From positions 1 through 38,334 of the forward strand of contig BOJX01000021.1 in assembly GCA_016860685.1 (NCBI GenBank): DNA of 38,334 nt. The letters are read 5' to 3'. This DNA is from Planctomycetota bacterium (lineage in GTDB: Bacteria; Planctomycetota; Phycisphaerae; UBA1845). Position 1 is the stretch's first letter. Each line of letters begins with the position of its first letter. Both the position numbers and the translations under genes were made by a program. The notes beneath the pieces were generated by a model. It made no database searches, had not been told where the DNA came from, and saw nothing but the letters and a program-made list of their open reading frames with translations. Below are positions 24,897 to 32,968 of this stretch, in pieces.

Positions 24897-26297
24897 GTGC
24901 CGGATACGGAGACGCTTCAACTCGACGCCGCCGCCACGCGCGCCGCGGCGATCACGCAGGGCAACCTGCGGCGCACGATGTTCGCCCTCGCCGTCCCGGT
25001 CCTCGCCGAGCAGCTTCTCAACTCCTGCGTCGGCATGTTCGACGTTTTTCTCGCCGGCCGCATCAGCACGATCGCTACCAACGCCATCGGAATCTCCGCC
25101 TACACAAGCTGGTTCGCCACGCTCCTGTTCTCCCTCGTCGCCGTCGGAACCACGGCGCTGGTCGCCCGGCATGTCGGCGCACGCGACTTCGCCGGCGCCG
25201 ACCGCGTCTGCAACCAGTCCATCTCCCTCGCCGTCGCCGCGGGCGTCGTCGTTTCTTGCCTGCTGTTTTTTCTCGCGCCGCACTTCGCCGCGTGGCAGAA
25301 CATGACCGGCGAGGCCGGGCGCATCGCCACCGACTACCTTCGCTACGACACCCTCGGGTACACCGCGATGAGCGTCACCCTCGCCACCGGCGCCGCCCTG
25401 CGCGGTGCGGGCGACATGCGCGCCCCGATGTTTGTGTACGCCGTCATCAATGTATTGAACATGATCGCCTCGCCAACGCTGGTCTTCGGTTGGGGCCCGT
25501 GCCCCCAGCTCGGCGTCAACGGCATTGTGGCGGGAACCGTCATCGCCCGCACCGCCGGCGGCGTCATCTGCATCGCGTGGTTGTGGCGCGGACGCGCTGG
25601 GCTGCGGCTTCATTTCCCCGGCATGCGCTTCGAACGCGACACCGTGCGGCGCCTGCTGCGCATCGGCCTGCCCGCCGCGGTGGACGGCGTGTTGTTGTGG
25701 GGCGGGCAGTTCCTCTTTCTGAAGGTCATCGCTCACCTTAAGCCTGGAGCTGTCGGTGAGGCGATGTACGCCTCGCACATCATCGCCGTCCGCGTCGAAA
25801 GCCTCAGCTACCTCCCCGCCCTCGCCTGGGCGACCGCCACCGCCACGATGGTCGGGCAGGCCTTAGGCGCGCGGGATCCGGTCCGGGCCCGTCGCGCCGG
25901 TCACGAAGGCGTCATGCAGGCCGCCGTGCTGATCGCCTGCGTCGCCGTCTTCTTCTACTTCGGCGCGGAGTTGATCTTCCGCATCATGCATAAGGATCCG
26001 CTCGTACACGAAGTCGGCGCGAAACCCTTCAGACTCTGGGCGTTTTTTCAGCCGTGCCTCGCGTTCTCGATTGTCTACATCGGGGCCCTGCGCGGCGCGG
26101 GGAACACGCGCCTGCCGATGTTGATCACCGCCGTCGGGATGATCGTGTTCCGCCTGCCGCTGGGCTACCTTTTCGGCATCCGGCTCGGCGGAGGCCTCGT
26201 CGGAGCGTGGGTCGGCATGTTCGCCGACATGACCTGGCGCGCCGTCGCCGCGACCGCGCTTTACCTGAGTGGACGCTGGACAAAAACCCGGGTCTAA
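24897..26297 (+). CDS. MATE-family multidrug/organic cation exporter
   Basis: 466-aa inner-membrane antiporter with about twelve hydrophobic helices arranged as two repeats, the size and pattern of MATE proteins that extrude cationic drugs or metabolites using Na+ or H+. Visible landmarks are LAVPVLAEQLLNSCVGMFDV in helix 1, ATGAALRGAGDMRAP at the end of the first half, and the equivalent YIGALRGAGNTRLPM in the second half, a typical MATE duplication. The start is a GTG at 24897, giving a polar N-terminus before helix 1; no strong ribosome site is seen. It is divergent from the kinase gene (220-base gap) and converges on the Gfo/Idh gene. Substrate cannot be told from sequence. Confidence 0.92.
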   Translation: MPDTETLQLDAAATRAAAITQGNLRRTMFALAVPVLAEQLLNSCVGMFDVFLAGRISTIATNAIGISAYTSWFATLLFSLVAVGTTALVARHVGARDFAGADRVCNQSISLAVAAGVVVSCLLFFLAPHFAAWQNMTGEAGRIATDYLRYDTLGYTAMSVTLATGAALRGAGDMRAPMFVYAVINVLNMIASPTLVFGWGPCPQLGVNGIVAGTVIARTAGGVICIAWLWRGRAGLRLHFPGMRFERDTVRRLLRIGLPAAVDGVLLWGGQFLFLKVIAHLKPGAVGEAMYASHIIAVRVESLSYLPALAWATATATMVGQALGARDPVRARRAGHEGVMQAAVLIACVAVFFYFGAELIFRIMHKDPLVHEVGAKPFRLWAFFQPCLAFSIVYIGALRGAGNTRLPMLITAVGMIVFRLPLGYLFGIRLGGGLVGAWVGMFADMTWRAVAATALYLSGRWTKTRV

Positions 26298-26301
26298 GCA
26301 G

Positions 26302-26331
26302 CCGCTTACTCGAACCGCTTACTCGAGCCGC
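26302..26331. repeat. Short tandem repeat, 13-base unit
   Basis: CCGCTTACTCGA(A/G) occurs twice in a row (26302-26314 and 26315-26327) and a partial third unit follows. It lies just after the MATE stop codon, in the 205-base convergent gap. No function is apparent; it may be a replication-slippage product. Confidence 0.6.
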
Positions 26332-26502
26332 GCGGCTTCTGCCCGCGCGACGGCGTTGCGCGGAACGAACTCCGCGTCTGAGCACAGGTCAGCCTTTCCT
26401 GCGGGTCTCTTGGACGCGCCGACACCATCGCATCTAAACTTGTCACAGGCGGGAGGACGCCGCTTCCCCTCGCGCCGCGCGCGGCAGCGACAGCCCCCCC
26501 GC

Positions 26503-27828
26503 CTACGCCTTGAACATCTCCGGTTTGAAGCTCAGGCGCTGCCCGCTCGCCACCGCGTCGTTCGCCAGCAGCACCGACACGCACGTCTCAAACCCGATCT
26601 CCGGCGGACACGTCAGCTGCCCCTGACCGCGCACCGCCGCGAAGAAGTTCTCCAGGTGAAGCTGATGTACCGGCTTCTTGCTCTCCTCCAGGAGGCGCTG
26701 CCCTTCCGGATCCTTCGAGCCGTCCGGGGCGAGGGTCTCGCCGATCTTCAGTTCGATCGCGTCCCGCCCCATCGTCTCGATCTTTTCCGACATGTCCTCC
26801 CACTCCCGGCGCTTCGCCTCCGGCTCGCGCAGCAACTGTCCGCGCCGCGTGTCTTCGGACATTTCGATCGACCCCTCGTCCCCCATCAGAACCTCGTAGA
26901 AGTTCCCGTGACTCGTCGTGTTGAGCACCTGGTACACACCGCGCACCGTGTTTCCGCCGACCTCGTACTCGTAGATCGCCATCACGTTGTCGTACCACTC
27001 GCTGGTCTTGTAGTAGTCGATCCCGCCCGCCGCGAGCACGGCCTTCGGCGGCGACTTCAAAAGCCAGTTGAACACGTCGATCTGATGCGACCCGAGGTCC
27101 GCCAGCGCCCCGCCGGAAAACTTCTTGTACCAGCGCCAGTTGCGGAACCGCTCCATCGTGTCGTAACCAAACTTCTTCAGATCCGCCTCGGACATCTCCT
27201 GACCATCCGGCCAGCCGATCTCGTAACGCTTCCCCCGGTTCCACTGTCCGTAGAAATGCGTGATGCGCCCGAGCACCTTGTCCTTCTCGATCAGCTTGAT
27301 CGCGTGCCAGTACCGCGGGTTGCTCCGCCGCTGATGTCCGATCTGGAGGAGCTTGCCCGTCTCGCGCGCCGCCTGCACCATCTGACGCGCGCCCTCGATC
27401 GTGTTGGACATCTCCTTCTCGCAGTAGACGTGCAGCCCGGCCTTAAGGCACGCCACCGTCTGCTCCGCGTGAACCCAGTCCGGCGTGGCGACGATCACCG
27501 CGTCCAGATCCTTCTCCTTCGCCAGCATCTCCCGGTAGTCGGTGTAGACGTTGACCTCCTGATCGTACTTTTTCAGAAGGTTGGCGCAGTACTTCTGATG
27601 ATACGGCCAGATGTCGCAGACCGCGGCGAAGCGAACCCCGGGAATCTTCAGGCAGTTGTTGACCAGGTTGCGCCCCTGGCTGCCCGGACCGATGATCGCC
27701 ACGCGAAGGTCGTCCGCCGACGCCACGGCGGTCTCTTGTCCGCGGGTCGAGTTGGCCAGCACCAGCCCCGCGGCGGAGGCGGCGGCGCTTTGAACGAACT
27801 GACGACGGGTGACGGACGGATTCGGCAT
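26503..27828 (-). CDS. Tat-exported Gfo/Idh/MocA-family oxidoreductase
   Basis: 441-aa NAD(P)-dependent oxidoreductase acting on a sugar or sugar-like substrate. A twin-arginine signal (RRQFVQSAAASAAGLVLA, from residue 8) indicates export in folded form with its cofactor. The Rossmann fold shows as VAIIGPGSQG (43-52), followed by D72 after the second strand and the catalytic-lysine motif CEKEM (136-140), here EKE in place of the family EKP; this EKEM variant belongs to a large secreted subgroup abundant in planctomycetes. The start at 27828 has AAGGGGG upstream and keeps the Tat signal at the N-terminus; the longer frame would displace it. A terminator lies immediately upstream, so it is expressed independently or by read-through from rpsI. 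Substrate unknown. Confidence 0.92.
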   Translation of the reverse strand: MPNPSVTRRQFVQSAAASAAGLVLANSTRGQETAVASADDLRVAIIGPGSQGRNLVNNCLKIPGVRFAAVCDIWPYHQKYCANLLKKYDQEVNVYTDYREMLAKEKDLDAVIVATPDWVHAEQTVACLKAGLHVYCEKEMSNTIEGARQMVQAARETGKLLQIGHQRRSNPRYWHAIKLIEKDKVLGRITHFYGQWNRGKRYEIGWPDGQEMSEADLKKFGYDTMERFRNWRWYKKFSGGALADLGSHQIDVFNWLLKSPPKAVLAAGGIDYYKTSEWYDNVMAIYEYEVGGNTVRGVYQVLNTTSHGNFYEVLMGDEGSIEMSEDTRRGQLLREPEAKRREWEDMSEKIETMGRDAIELKIGETLAPDGSKDPEGQRLLEESKKPVHQLHLENFFAAVRGQGQLTCPPEIGFETCVSVLLANDAVASGQRLSFKPEMFKA

Positions 27829-27844
27829 GTAAACCCCCTTGCAA

Positions 27845-27872
27845 TGAAAAAGGGCAGACACGGGTCTGCCCT
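27845..27872 (-). terminator. Intrinsic terminator of the rplM-rpsI operon
   Basis: On the minus strand AGGGCAGAC, loop CCGT, GTCTGCCCT form a perfect 9-bp stem followed by TTTTTC. It lies 64 bases after the rpsI stop and only 17 bases before the ATG of the Gfo/Idh gene. A clear rho-independent terminator. Confidence 0.88.
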
Positions 27873-27936
27873 GAAGTCGTCTTCGTCGATCCGAACCGGC
27901 GGCGGAACAAGCTCCGCAGCCGGGACATGTATGCGG

Positions 27937-28479
27937 TCAGCGCTTCGAGAACTGGAACCGCCGGCGGGCGCCCGGACGACCGTACTTCTTGCGCTCGACC
28001 TCACGCGGATCGCGGGTCAGAAGCCCCCGGGCACGCAACACGCCTTCATATTCCTTGTTCGCCAGCTTCAGCGCCCGGGCGACGCCCAGGGCGATCGCGC
28101 CGGCCTGGCCCGTCGTTCCGCCTCCGCCGACGTTCACGAACACGTCGAGGTGCTTGCGGGTCTCGGTTGCCTCGAGCGGCGTCTCGATCGTCCGACGATC
28201 CCGCTCGACCCGGAAAAACTCGTTGTACTCGCGTCCGTTGACCTTGAAGGCTCCCGACCCGGGACGCACCCGCACCCGCGCCACCGCCGTTTTGCGCCGC
28301 CCCGTGCCCCAGACGTAACCGTATTTCTTGTTCGCCTCGAAGGCGGCGGCGTTGAACGCAGGAACCGGCGCCTCCGGTTTGGGCGGCGCCGCTTCGATCA
28401 TCGGCGTTTCGTCATACCCCCGGCGCCCGCGCTCGCGGTCCCGATCTCCGAAACGTTTCTTTCCCTTGTCGCCGTTCAC
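27937..28479 (-). CDS. rpsI: 30S ribosomal protein S9, with N-terminal extension
   Basis: 180-aa S9. The conserved protein begins near residue 52 (YGYVWGTGRRKTAVARVRV), continues through VNGREYNEFF, VGGGGTTGQAGAIALGVARAL and LLTRDPREVERKKYGRPGARRRFQ, and ends in the typical SKR tail that reaches the P-site tRNA. The first 50 or so residues are extra compared with the usual 130-aa protein: a charged part (KGKKRFGDRDRERGRRGY) and a Pro/Ala-rich part. Start is GTG 28479 with GGGAGG upstream; no start codon with a ribosome site is obvious closer to the conserved core. It is the second gene of the classical rplM-rpsI pair, 100 bases downstream of L13, and is followed by a strong terminator. Confidence 0.96.
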   Translation of the reverse strand: MNGDKGKKRFGDRDRERGRRGYDETPMIEAAPPKPEAPVPAFNAAAFEANKKYGYVWGTGRRKTAVARVRVRPGSGAFKVNGREYNEFFRVERDRRTIETPLEATETRKHLDVFVNVGGGGTTGQAGAIALGVARALKLANKEYEGVLRARGLLTRDPREVERKKYGRPGARRRFQFSKR

Positions 28480-28579
28480 TCTCGGTCAACCTCCCGCCGA
28501 TGCTTGCTGGTCTCTGATCGCCCGTTCCGCTTCACCGTTTCCCGCGCGCTTTGACCCGTGTGACGCGCCCTCGCGACGG

Positions 28580-29020
28580 TTACGACCACGCCTTCGGAGC
28601 GTGATTCGTGTGCGGATGCTCCGCCCCCTTGTACACCTTCAGCTTCTTCATCATCCGCGCGCCCATCGCCGTCTTCGGCATCATCCGGCGCACCGCGTAC
28701 TCGATCACGCGCTCCGGGTGCCGCTGCAGAACCTGCTGGATCGTGTTGCTGCGGAACCCGCCGTAGTGGTACGTGTAGCGGTCGTAATGCATCGTCTCGA
28801 GCTTCCGACCGGTCAGTTTGAACTTGTCCGCATTCGTGACCACGACGTAGTCCCCCGTGTCCACGTGCGGCGTGTACGTCGGCTTGTGCTTGCCCATCAG
28901 AACGTTGGCGATCTTCACCGCCAGCCGCCCGAGAACCTGCCCCGACGCATCCACGTGAATCCACTCCCGCTTCACGTCCGCGGGACGGGCTAAGTACGAC
29001 TTCTGTCTTCCTGCGGGCAT
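28580..29020 (-). CDS. rplM: 50S ribosomal protein L13
   Basis: 146-aa L13, an early-assembly protein of the large subunit. Landmarks: YLARPADVKREWIHVDASGQ at the N-terminus, VLGRLAVKIANVLMGKHKPTY, the GDYVVVTNADKFKLTGRK segment, YHYGGFRS, and RMMPKTAMGARMMKKLKVYKG. The ATG at 29020 fits the usual L13 length and has AGGGGTG upstream; the frame is open 29 codons further but that part is not L13-like. First gene of the operon with rpsI; a promoter candidate lies 60-90 bases upstream. Confidence 0.98.
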   Translation of the reverse strand: MPAGRQKSYLARPADVKREWIHVDASGQVLGRLAVKIANVLMGKHKPTYTPHVDTGDYVVVTNADKFKLTGRKLETMHYDRYTYHYGGFRSNTIQQVLQRHPERVIEYAVRRMMPKTAMGARMMKKLKVYKGAEHPHTNHAPKAWS

Positions 29021-29079
29021 CTGTTCTTCACCCCTGACGGTTCCGATCCTCGTCTCGTTCGCTTTACCGAAGACCGGCA

Positions 29080-29107
29080 AGCTTATGCCAACCCCCCCGA
29101 CCGTCAA
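29080..29107 (-). promoter_or_regulatory. Candidate promoter of rplM-rpsI
   Basis: Reading the minus strand, TTGACG (29107-29102) and TAAGCT (29085-29080) are 16 bases apart, a sigma-70-like layout with 5/6 match at -35 and a weaker -10 (the overlapping CATAAG is an alternative). It is 60 bases ahead of the L13 ATG, fitting for a ribosomal-protein operon. Confidence 0.45.
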
Positions 29108-29250
29108 GCCCCCGCGTCACTTTTACTCCTGAAAACGGAGTCCGGCGCGGCAGCAAACAACCGTCCCGCGACCTCAGGGAAAAATGAGCGGGGACGACCT
29201 ACCTACCCAAACCGCTCCGTTCACTCCCCAAAGCGGAAACGGTGCGCGAT

Positions 29251-29277
29251 AAAAATAAAGCAAGACTGCCCTTGCCG
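29251..29277 (-). terminator. Intrinsic terminator of the PQQ-repeat gene
   Basis: On the minus strand GCAAG, loop GGCAGT, CTTGC (29276-29261) is followed by TTTATTTTT (29260-29252). It starts 14 bases after the stop codon of the upstream-encoded PQQ-repeat protein and separates it from the rplM promoter. Confidence 0.8.
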
Positions 29278-29289
29278 AGACGCCCCTCG

Positions 29290-30537
29290 TCACGGCTTCA
29301 GATTGAAGCAAACCACGCGATCAGCGTTGTCTCGCGCAAGCAGGCGTCCGTTGTGAATGACTGGGACCGTCCAGCACCGGTCGGCCAGAATTTCCGCCTC
29401 GGTCATCGGTTTGAACCCCTCCGCCGACGCTTTCGCAATCCGCAGCTTTCCCTCGGAGCCGAGGAACACCAGGTTCCCTTCCGCCAGCACCAGCGTTCCG
29501 TCCTTCAACCGCGGCACGCGCCAGACCTCGCGACCCGTGGCGAACTCGACGCACGCCAGCGAGTTCTGATCGCTGCCGAAAAGGAACCCGTTATGCAGCA
29601 GACAGGTCTGAAACTTGCTCAGCAGGACGGTGCTCTTCCAGATCTCGGTGACCTTCAGATTCTCCCCGTCAGGCTCGACCTTGAACAACCCGCACCCCGT
29701 ATTGTACCCGGAGGTCAGGAAGAGCTTCCCGTCGTGGAAGATCGGCGACGCCGCGTTCACGTCATAACTCGTCTTCCACGGGATACGGAGGGCAAGGCGC
29801 CCAGTCCCGGCCTCGACGATCACCGCCGACACGCCCGTGAATCCGACGATGTAGCGCTTGCCGTTGAAGGTGAAGGGATACGGCGTCGCGTACCCCGCCG
29901 GGTCATCCCCTGACTTCCAGACGACCTCCCCCGTCGTCCGGTTCAACGCGGTCAGCGCGCCTTGATCCTTGCCGCCCGACAGGACCGCGAGATCGCCCTC
30001 GATCAGCACCGACCCGGAGTAGCCCCACTGCGGAACATGATTGAACGCCCGCTCCCAGACCAGCGACCCGTCGGCGGCGTTGACGCAGACGAGCCGCCCG
30101 TGCGCGCCGTGGACGTACACCTTCCCGTCATGCACGGTGGGCGTCGCCCGCGTTCCGTCCCACGAATTCTGCACCCACTCCTTTTCGATCGGGAACTTCC
30201 AGAGAATCTTCCCCGTAGCCGCCTCCAGACAGACGAGCACCTGCTGCTTCTCGATCTGCCCGCAGGTGAAGACGCGGTCGCCGACGCAGGCGAACGAGCT
30301 GTAGGAAGGCCCCAGCTTCTGCTCCCAGACCAGCGGGATGGGCTGGCTCCACTCATACCGCAACCCCGTCTCCGTGCTGACGCCGTCGAACCGCGGACCT
30401 CGGAAGTTGGGCCAGTCCTCGGCGAACGCGGTTGCCGAAGCCGCCCAGAACAGACCCGCCGCGCAAAACACGCATGAAGTGGCTCGCGCACTCGACTTCA
30501 GGTCCGTGTCGCTGATCGTCGTCGACAATGTCCGCAT
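29290..30537 (-). CDS. Exported PQQ-like beta-propeller (BamB-like) protein
   Basis: 415-aa secreted propeller. A signal peptide (about 17-39, ending AFA-E) leads to DWPNFRGPRFDGV (41-53), a start typical of this planctomycete group. The rest consists of WD/PQQ-like blades with repeated motifs such as LEAATGKILWKF, VNAADGSLVWER, LNRTTGEVVWKS, VEAGTGRLALRI and VEFATGREVWRV. PQQ enzymes proper need catalytic residues that I do not see, so it is more likely a structural or binding propeller than a dehydrogenase. The ATG at 30537 has GGGAG upstream. Terminator follows after 14 bases, so the gene is a separate unit; function unknown. Confidence 0.88.
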   Translation of the reverse strand: MRTLSTTISDTDLKSSARATSCVFCAAGLFWAASATAFAEDWPNFRGPRFDGVSTETGLRYEWSQPIPLVWEQKLGPSYSSFACVGDRVFTCGQIEKQQVLVCLEAATGKILWKFPIEKEWVQNSWDGTRATPTVHDGKVYVHGAHGRLVCVNAADGSLVWERAFNHVPQWGYSGSVLIEGDLAVLSGGKDQGALTALNRTTGEVVWKSGDDPAGYATPYPFTFNGKRYIVGFTGVSAVIVEAGTGRLALRIPWKTSYDVNAASPIFHDGKLFLTSGYNTGCGLFKVEPDGENLKVTEIWKSTVLLSKFQTCLLHNGFLFGSDQNSLACVEFATGREVWRVPRLKDGTLVLAEGNLVFLGSEGKLRIAKASAEGFKPMTEAEILADRCWTVPVIHNGRLLARDNADRVVCFNLKP

Positions 30538-30878
30538 GTTTCAGGCTCCCGATCAGCGTGATGACGCCCCGGCCGAGGCTCTGCCGCATCAACCCTCGTG
30601 AGCGCGCGCCCGACCGGTCGTTCACGATTCCGATCCGACAGGAAGAATACTCCCCGCATCGACGCCTGCCAAAGAGCATCGCCGGAAGTCTCCCCGAAGG
30701 TTTCAGCCGCGATCACGACCCGCCCGGGAGGCGGCTGATTGTTGTCCGCGACCTGCTGACGGGTGCTGGCGGCGCGCCTCCGGATCCGGTTGCGGAGGTG
30801 GTCAAACGTCTCGGGCACGCCGTCGCTGAGGGGGTTGTTCGGATCCTGCTCAAGCGTGTCGGCGAGGATCGGTTTCAC
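30498..30878 (-). CDS. Possible small protein upstream of the PQQ-repeat gene
   Basis: A 126-codon frame beginning with GTG 30878, 27 bases behind the helicase stop, fills the 368-base gap before the PQQ-repeat gene and overlaps its start by 40 bases. The first 60 or so codons show strong G/C preference at the third position and read like protein (DPNNPLSDGVPETFDHLRNR), while the rest is Arg-rich and loses this bias. There is no good Shine-Dalgarno and no family I know. It may be a short real gene, a decayed one, or chance. Confidence 0.3.
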   Translation of the reverse strand: MKPILADTLEQDPNNPLSDGVPETFDHLRNRIRRRAASTRQQVADNNQPPPGRVVIAAETFGETSGDALWQASMRGVFFLSDRNRERPVGRALTRVDAAEPRPGRHHADREPETCGHCRRRSATRT

Positions 30879-30905
30879 CGCGCCGCGCCGCGATCAGGGC
30901 GATCC

Positions 30906-32855
30906 TCAGCGGTTCACGATCGTCCGGCACTTCGGCAGGCTCTCAAGGAACGTCCGTCCGTAGGATTTCGTCACCACCCGCGGATCGAGAATGACGACGA
31001 TGCCCGTGTCCGTCTTGGTTCGCACGAGCCGCCCGAACGCCTGGCGCAGCTTAAGCACCGCTTCGGGAACCTGGTACGTCATGAAGGGGTTTCCGCCGGC
31101 GTCCCGCAGTCGTTCGATCCGGGCCTCGGTGATCGGATCGTCCGGGGCGCTGAAAGGCAGCTTGACGATGATGACGCTCGAAAGCGCATCACCGGGCACG
31201 TCGACCCCCGCCCAGAACGTGTCCGCGCCGAAGAGCACGGCGTTCGGCGTCGTCCGGAACACCTCGAGCATCTTCGATCGGGGCATGCCTTCCCCCTGCA
31301 CCAGTAGGGGGTACCCGCGCTCGCGGCAGAAGTCGCTCATCCGTTCCGCACAGCGCTGCAACATCGCGTGACTCGTGAAAAGGACGAAGGCCCGGCCCTG
31401 CGTCATCGGCAGGTAGCGGCGCAGCCGGTCGCACACATTTTCGAAGAAGGCTTCCGTGTCCGCCGGATCCGGCATGTCCGCCTCGACATGCATCGTCACC
31501 TGCCGGGCGAAGTCAAACGGCGAACCCAACGCCGCCCGCCCCGCGCTGTTCACGCCGAGGCGTCCCTCGACGTAGGAGAAATCCGCCTTCGGACCGGTCG
31601 CCAGCGTCGCCGACGTCAGCACCACGCCGGAAACCCGGTCGAAGAGCAGGCGCTTGAGCGTCGGTCCGATGTCCAGCGGCGATCCGCCGAGCGTCACCCG
31701 CAGCGCGCGGTCGCGGCGGTGCTCGATCCAGTACACCCAGTCCGACGCGGATTGCGCGACCCACCGCTCGACGCCGCCGCCCAGTTCGGCGCAGCGACCC
31801 GCCGCCGCCGTGATCGACAGCTTTTCCTCCTCGTCCGCCGCCTTGCCCGCCAGCTCCTTGAGGGACTGCTCGAGGCGCGACAGCGCCGGCGTGAGACGGT
31901 TGACGATCGGCGGGGGCCGCATCACGCGCCCGTTCCGGCGTCCCTGCGACTCCTGCCAGTGCGCGGTGTCCGCGAAGAACGTCTCAGCGGCATCGAACGT
32001 CTCTTTCACCAGCGGAATGTGCTCCCGGTGCATCAGCGTGGCGGCCAGCAGCCCCTTGCCGGTCCGCTCATGATGCAATCCGTTCAGCAGATGCTGCACC
32101 TGCGCGAACGTGACGCGCAGACCGAGCTGACTCGCCGCCGCCTGCTCCAGGGTGTGTGCCTCGTCGAGGATGAGGTGGTCGTAATCCGGAAGGACCGCCG
32201 CGCCCTGCTCACGCAGCGCCAGGTCGGACAGCAGCATCGCATGATTGACGATCAGCAGGTGCGCTCGATGCACGCGGCGCCGCGCCTTCTGATAATAACA
32301 AGCCTCGAAGTGCGGACACTTCCGGCCGAGGCAGTCCTGCCCGTCGCTGAGCGCCTTCTCCCAGACCGCCGGCTTCGGCACGAACGACAGGTCCGACAAC
32401 GATCCGTCGCGCGAGGTCTTCGCCCAGCGCTCGATCCGCGTCAGTTCGTCCACCTCGTCGCCGGTGTTGAAGAGCTGCCCGGCGTTCTGTGCCGCGCGTC
32501 CCAGCCGCCGCAACCCGACGTAGTTCGACCGCCCCTTGACCAGCGCCGCGGAAAACTCCTTCGGAAAGAGGCTCGCCAGAAACGGGATATCCCTCTCAAT
32601 GAGCTGCTCCTGAAGCGCGATCGTGTGCGTGCTGATGACGATCTTCTCTTCGTGCTCGACGGCGCGCAGGATCGCCGGTACCAGGTAGGCGAAACTTTTC
32701 CCCACGCCCGTCCCCGCCTCGACCAGCAGGTGCGACCCTTCCGCGAACGCTCGCTCGACGCCCTGCGCCATCTCGATCTGCTGGGGGCGGGACTCGAACC
32801 GCGGAAGGTGTCGGGCGATCAGGCCGTCCGCCGAAAGCAACGAGGTCGAGTTCAT
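30906..32855 (-). CDS. DinG-type ATP-dependent DNA helicase
   Basis: 649-aa superfamily-2 helicase of the DinG/XPD group, unwinding DNA or R-loops during repair. Visible: Walker A EAGTGVGKS (46-54), STHTIALQEQL (75-85), DEAH box 231-234 in ILDEAHTLEQAA, VVLTSATLATG in the second half, and the C-terminal motif QAFGRLVRTKTDTGIVVILDPR. The Fe-S region has C175, C180 and C186 (DCLGRKCPHFEAC), but where DinG normally has the first Cys (NYLC) this protein has NYVG, so only three cluster ligands are visible (G114). Start ATG 32855. The gene is divergent from the DUF3105 gene. It lacks the N-terminal exonuclease domain of some DinG proteins. Confidence 0.93.
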   Translation of the reverse strand: MNSTSLLSADGLIARHLPRFESRPQQIEMAQGVERAFAEGSHLLVEAGTGVGKSFAYLVPAILRAVEHEEKIVISTHTIALQEQLIERDIPFLASLFPKEFSAALVKGRSNYVGLRRLGRAAQNAGQLFNTGDEVDELTRIERWAKTSRDGSLSDLSFVPKPAVWEKALSDGQDCLGRKCPHFEACYYQKARRRVHRAHLLIVNHAMLLSDLALREQGAAVLPDYDHLILDEAHTLEQAAASQLGLRVTFAQVQHLLNGLHHERTGKGLLAATLMHREHIPLVKETFDAAETFFADTAHWQESQGRRNGRVMRPPPIVNRLTPALSRLEQSLKELAGKAADEEEKLSITAAAGRCAELGGGVERWVAQSASDWVYWIEHRRDRALRVTLGGSPLDIGPTLKRLLFDRVSGVVLTSATLATGPKADFSYVEGRLGVNSAGRAALGSPFDFARQVTMHVEADMPDPADTEAFFENVCDRLRRYLPMTQGRAFVLFTSHAMLQRCAERMSDFCRERGYPLLVQGEGMPRSKMLEVFRTTPNAVLFGADTFWAGVDVPGDALSSVIIVKLPFSAPDDPITEARIERLRDAGGNPFMTYQVPEAVLKLRQAFGRLVRTKTDTGIVVILDPRVVTKSYGRTFLESLPKCRTIVNR

Positions 32856-32968
32856 GCGGGCATTATGACGGAATCCGCGTTGTCGGGCACGCCGGACCGC
32901 TTGTGTCGACGGCGACCCTCAGGTATGACGACGCATCGCGCGAACGTGGTGTTTTCAGGAGAGTTTTC

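Noticed and set aside
26302-26331. Tandem 13-base repeat as a CRISPR or attachment site
   Set aside because: Only two full copies, no spacers, no integrase or cas gene nearby.
26269-28554. 761-codon plus-strand frame opposite Gfo/Idh and rpsI
   Set aside because: Spans two real minus-strand genes and a terminator; composition is not protein-like.
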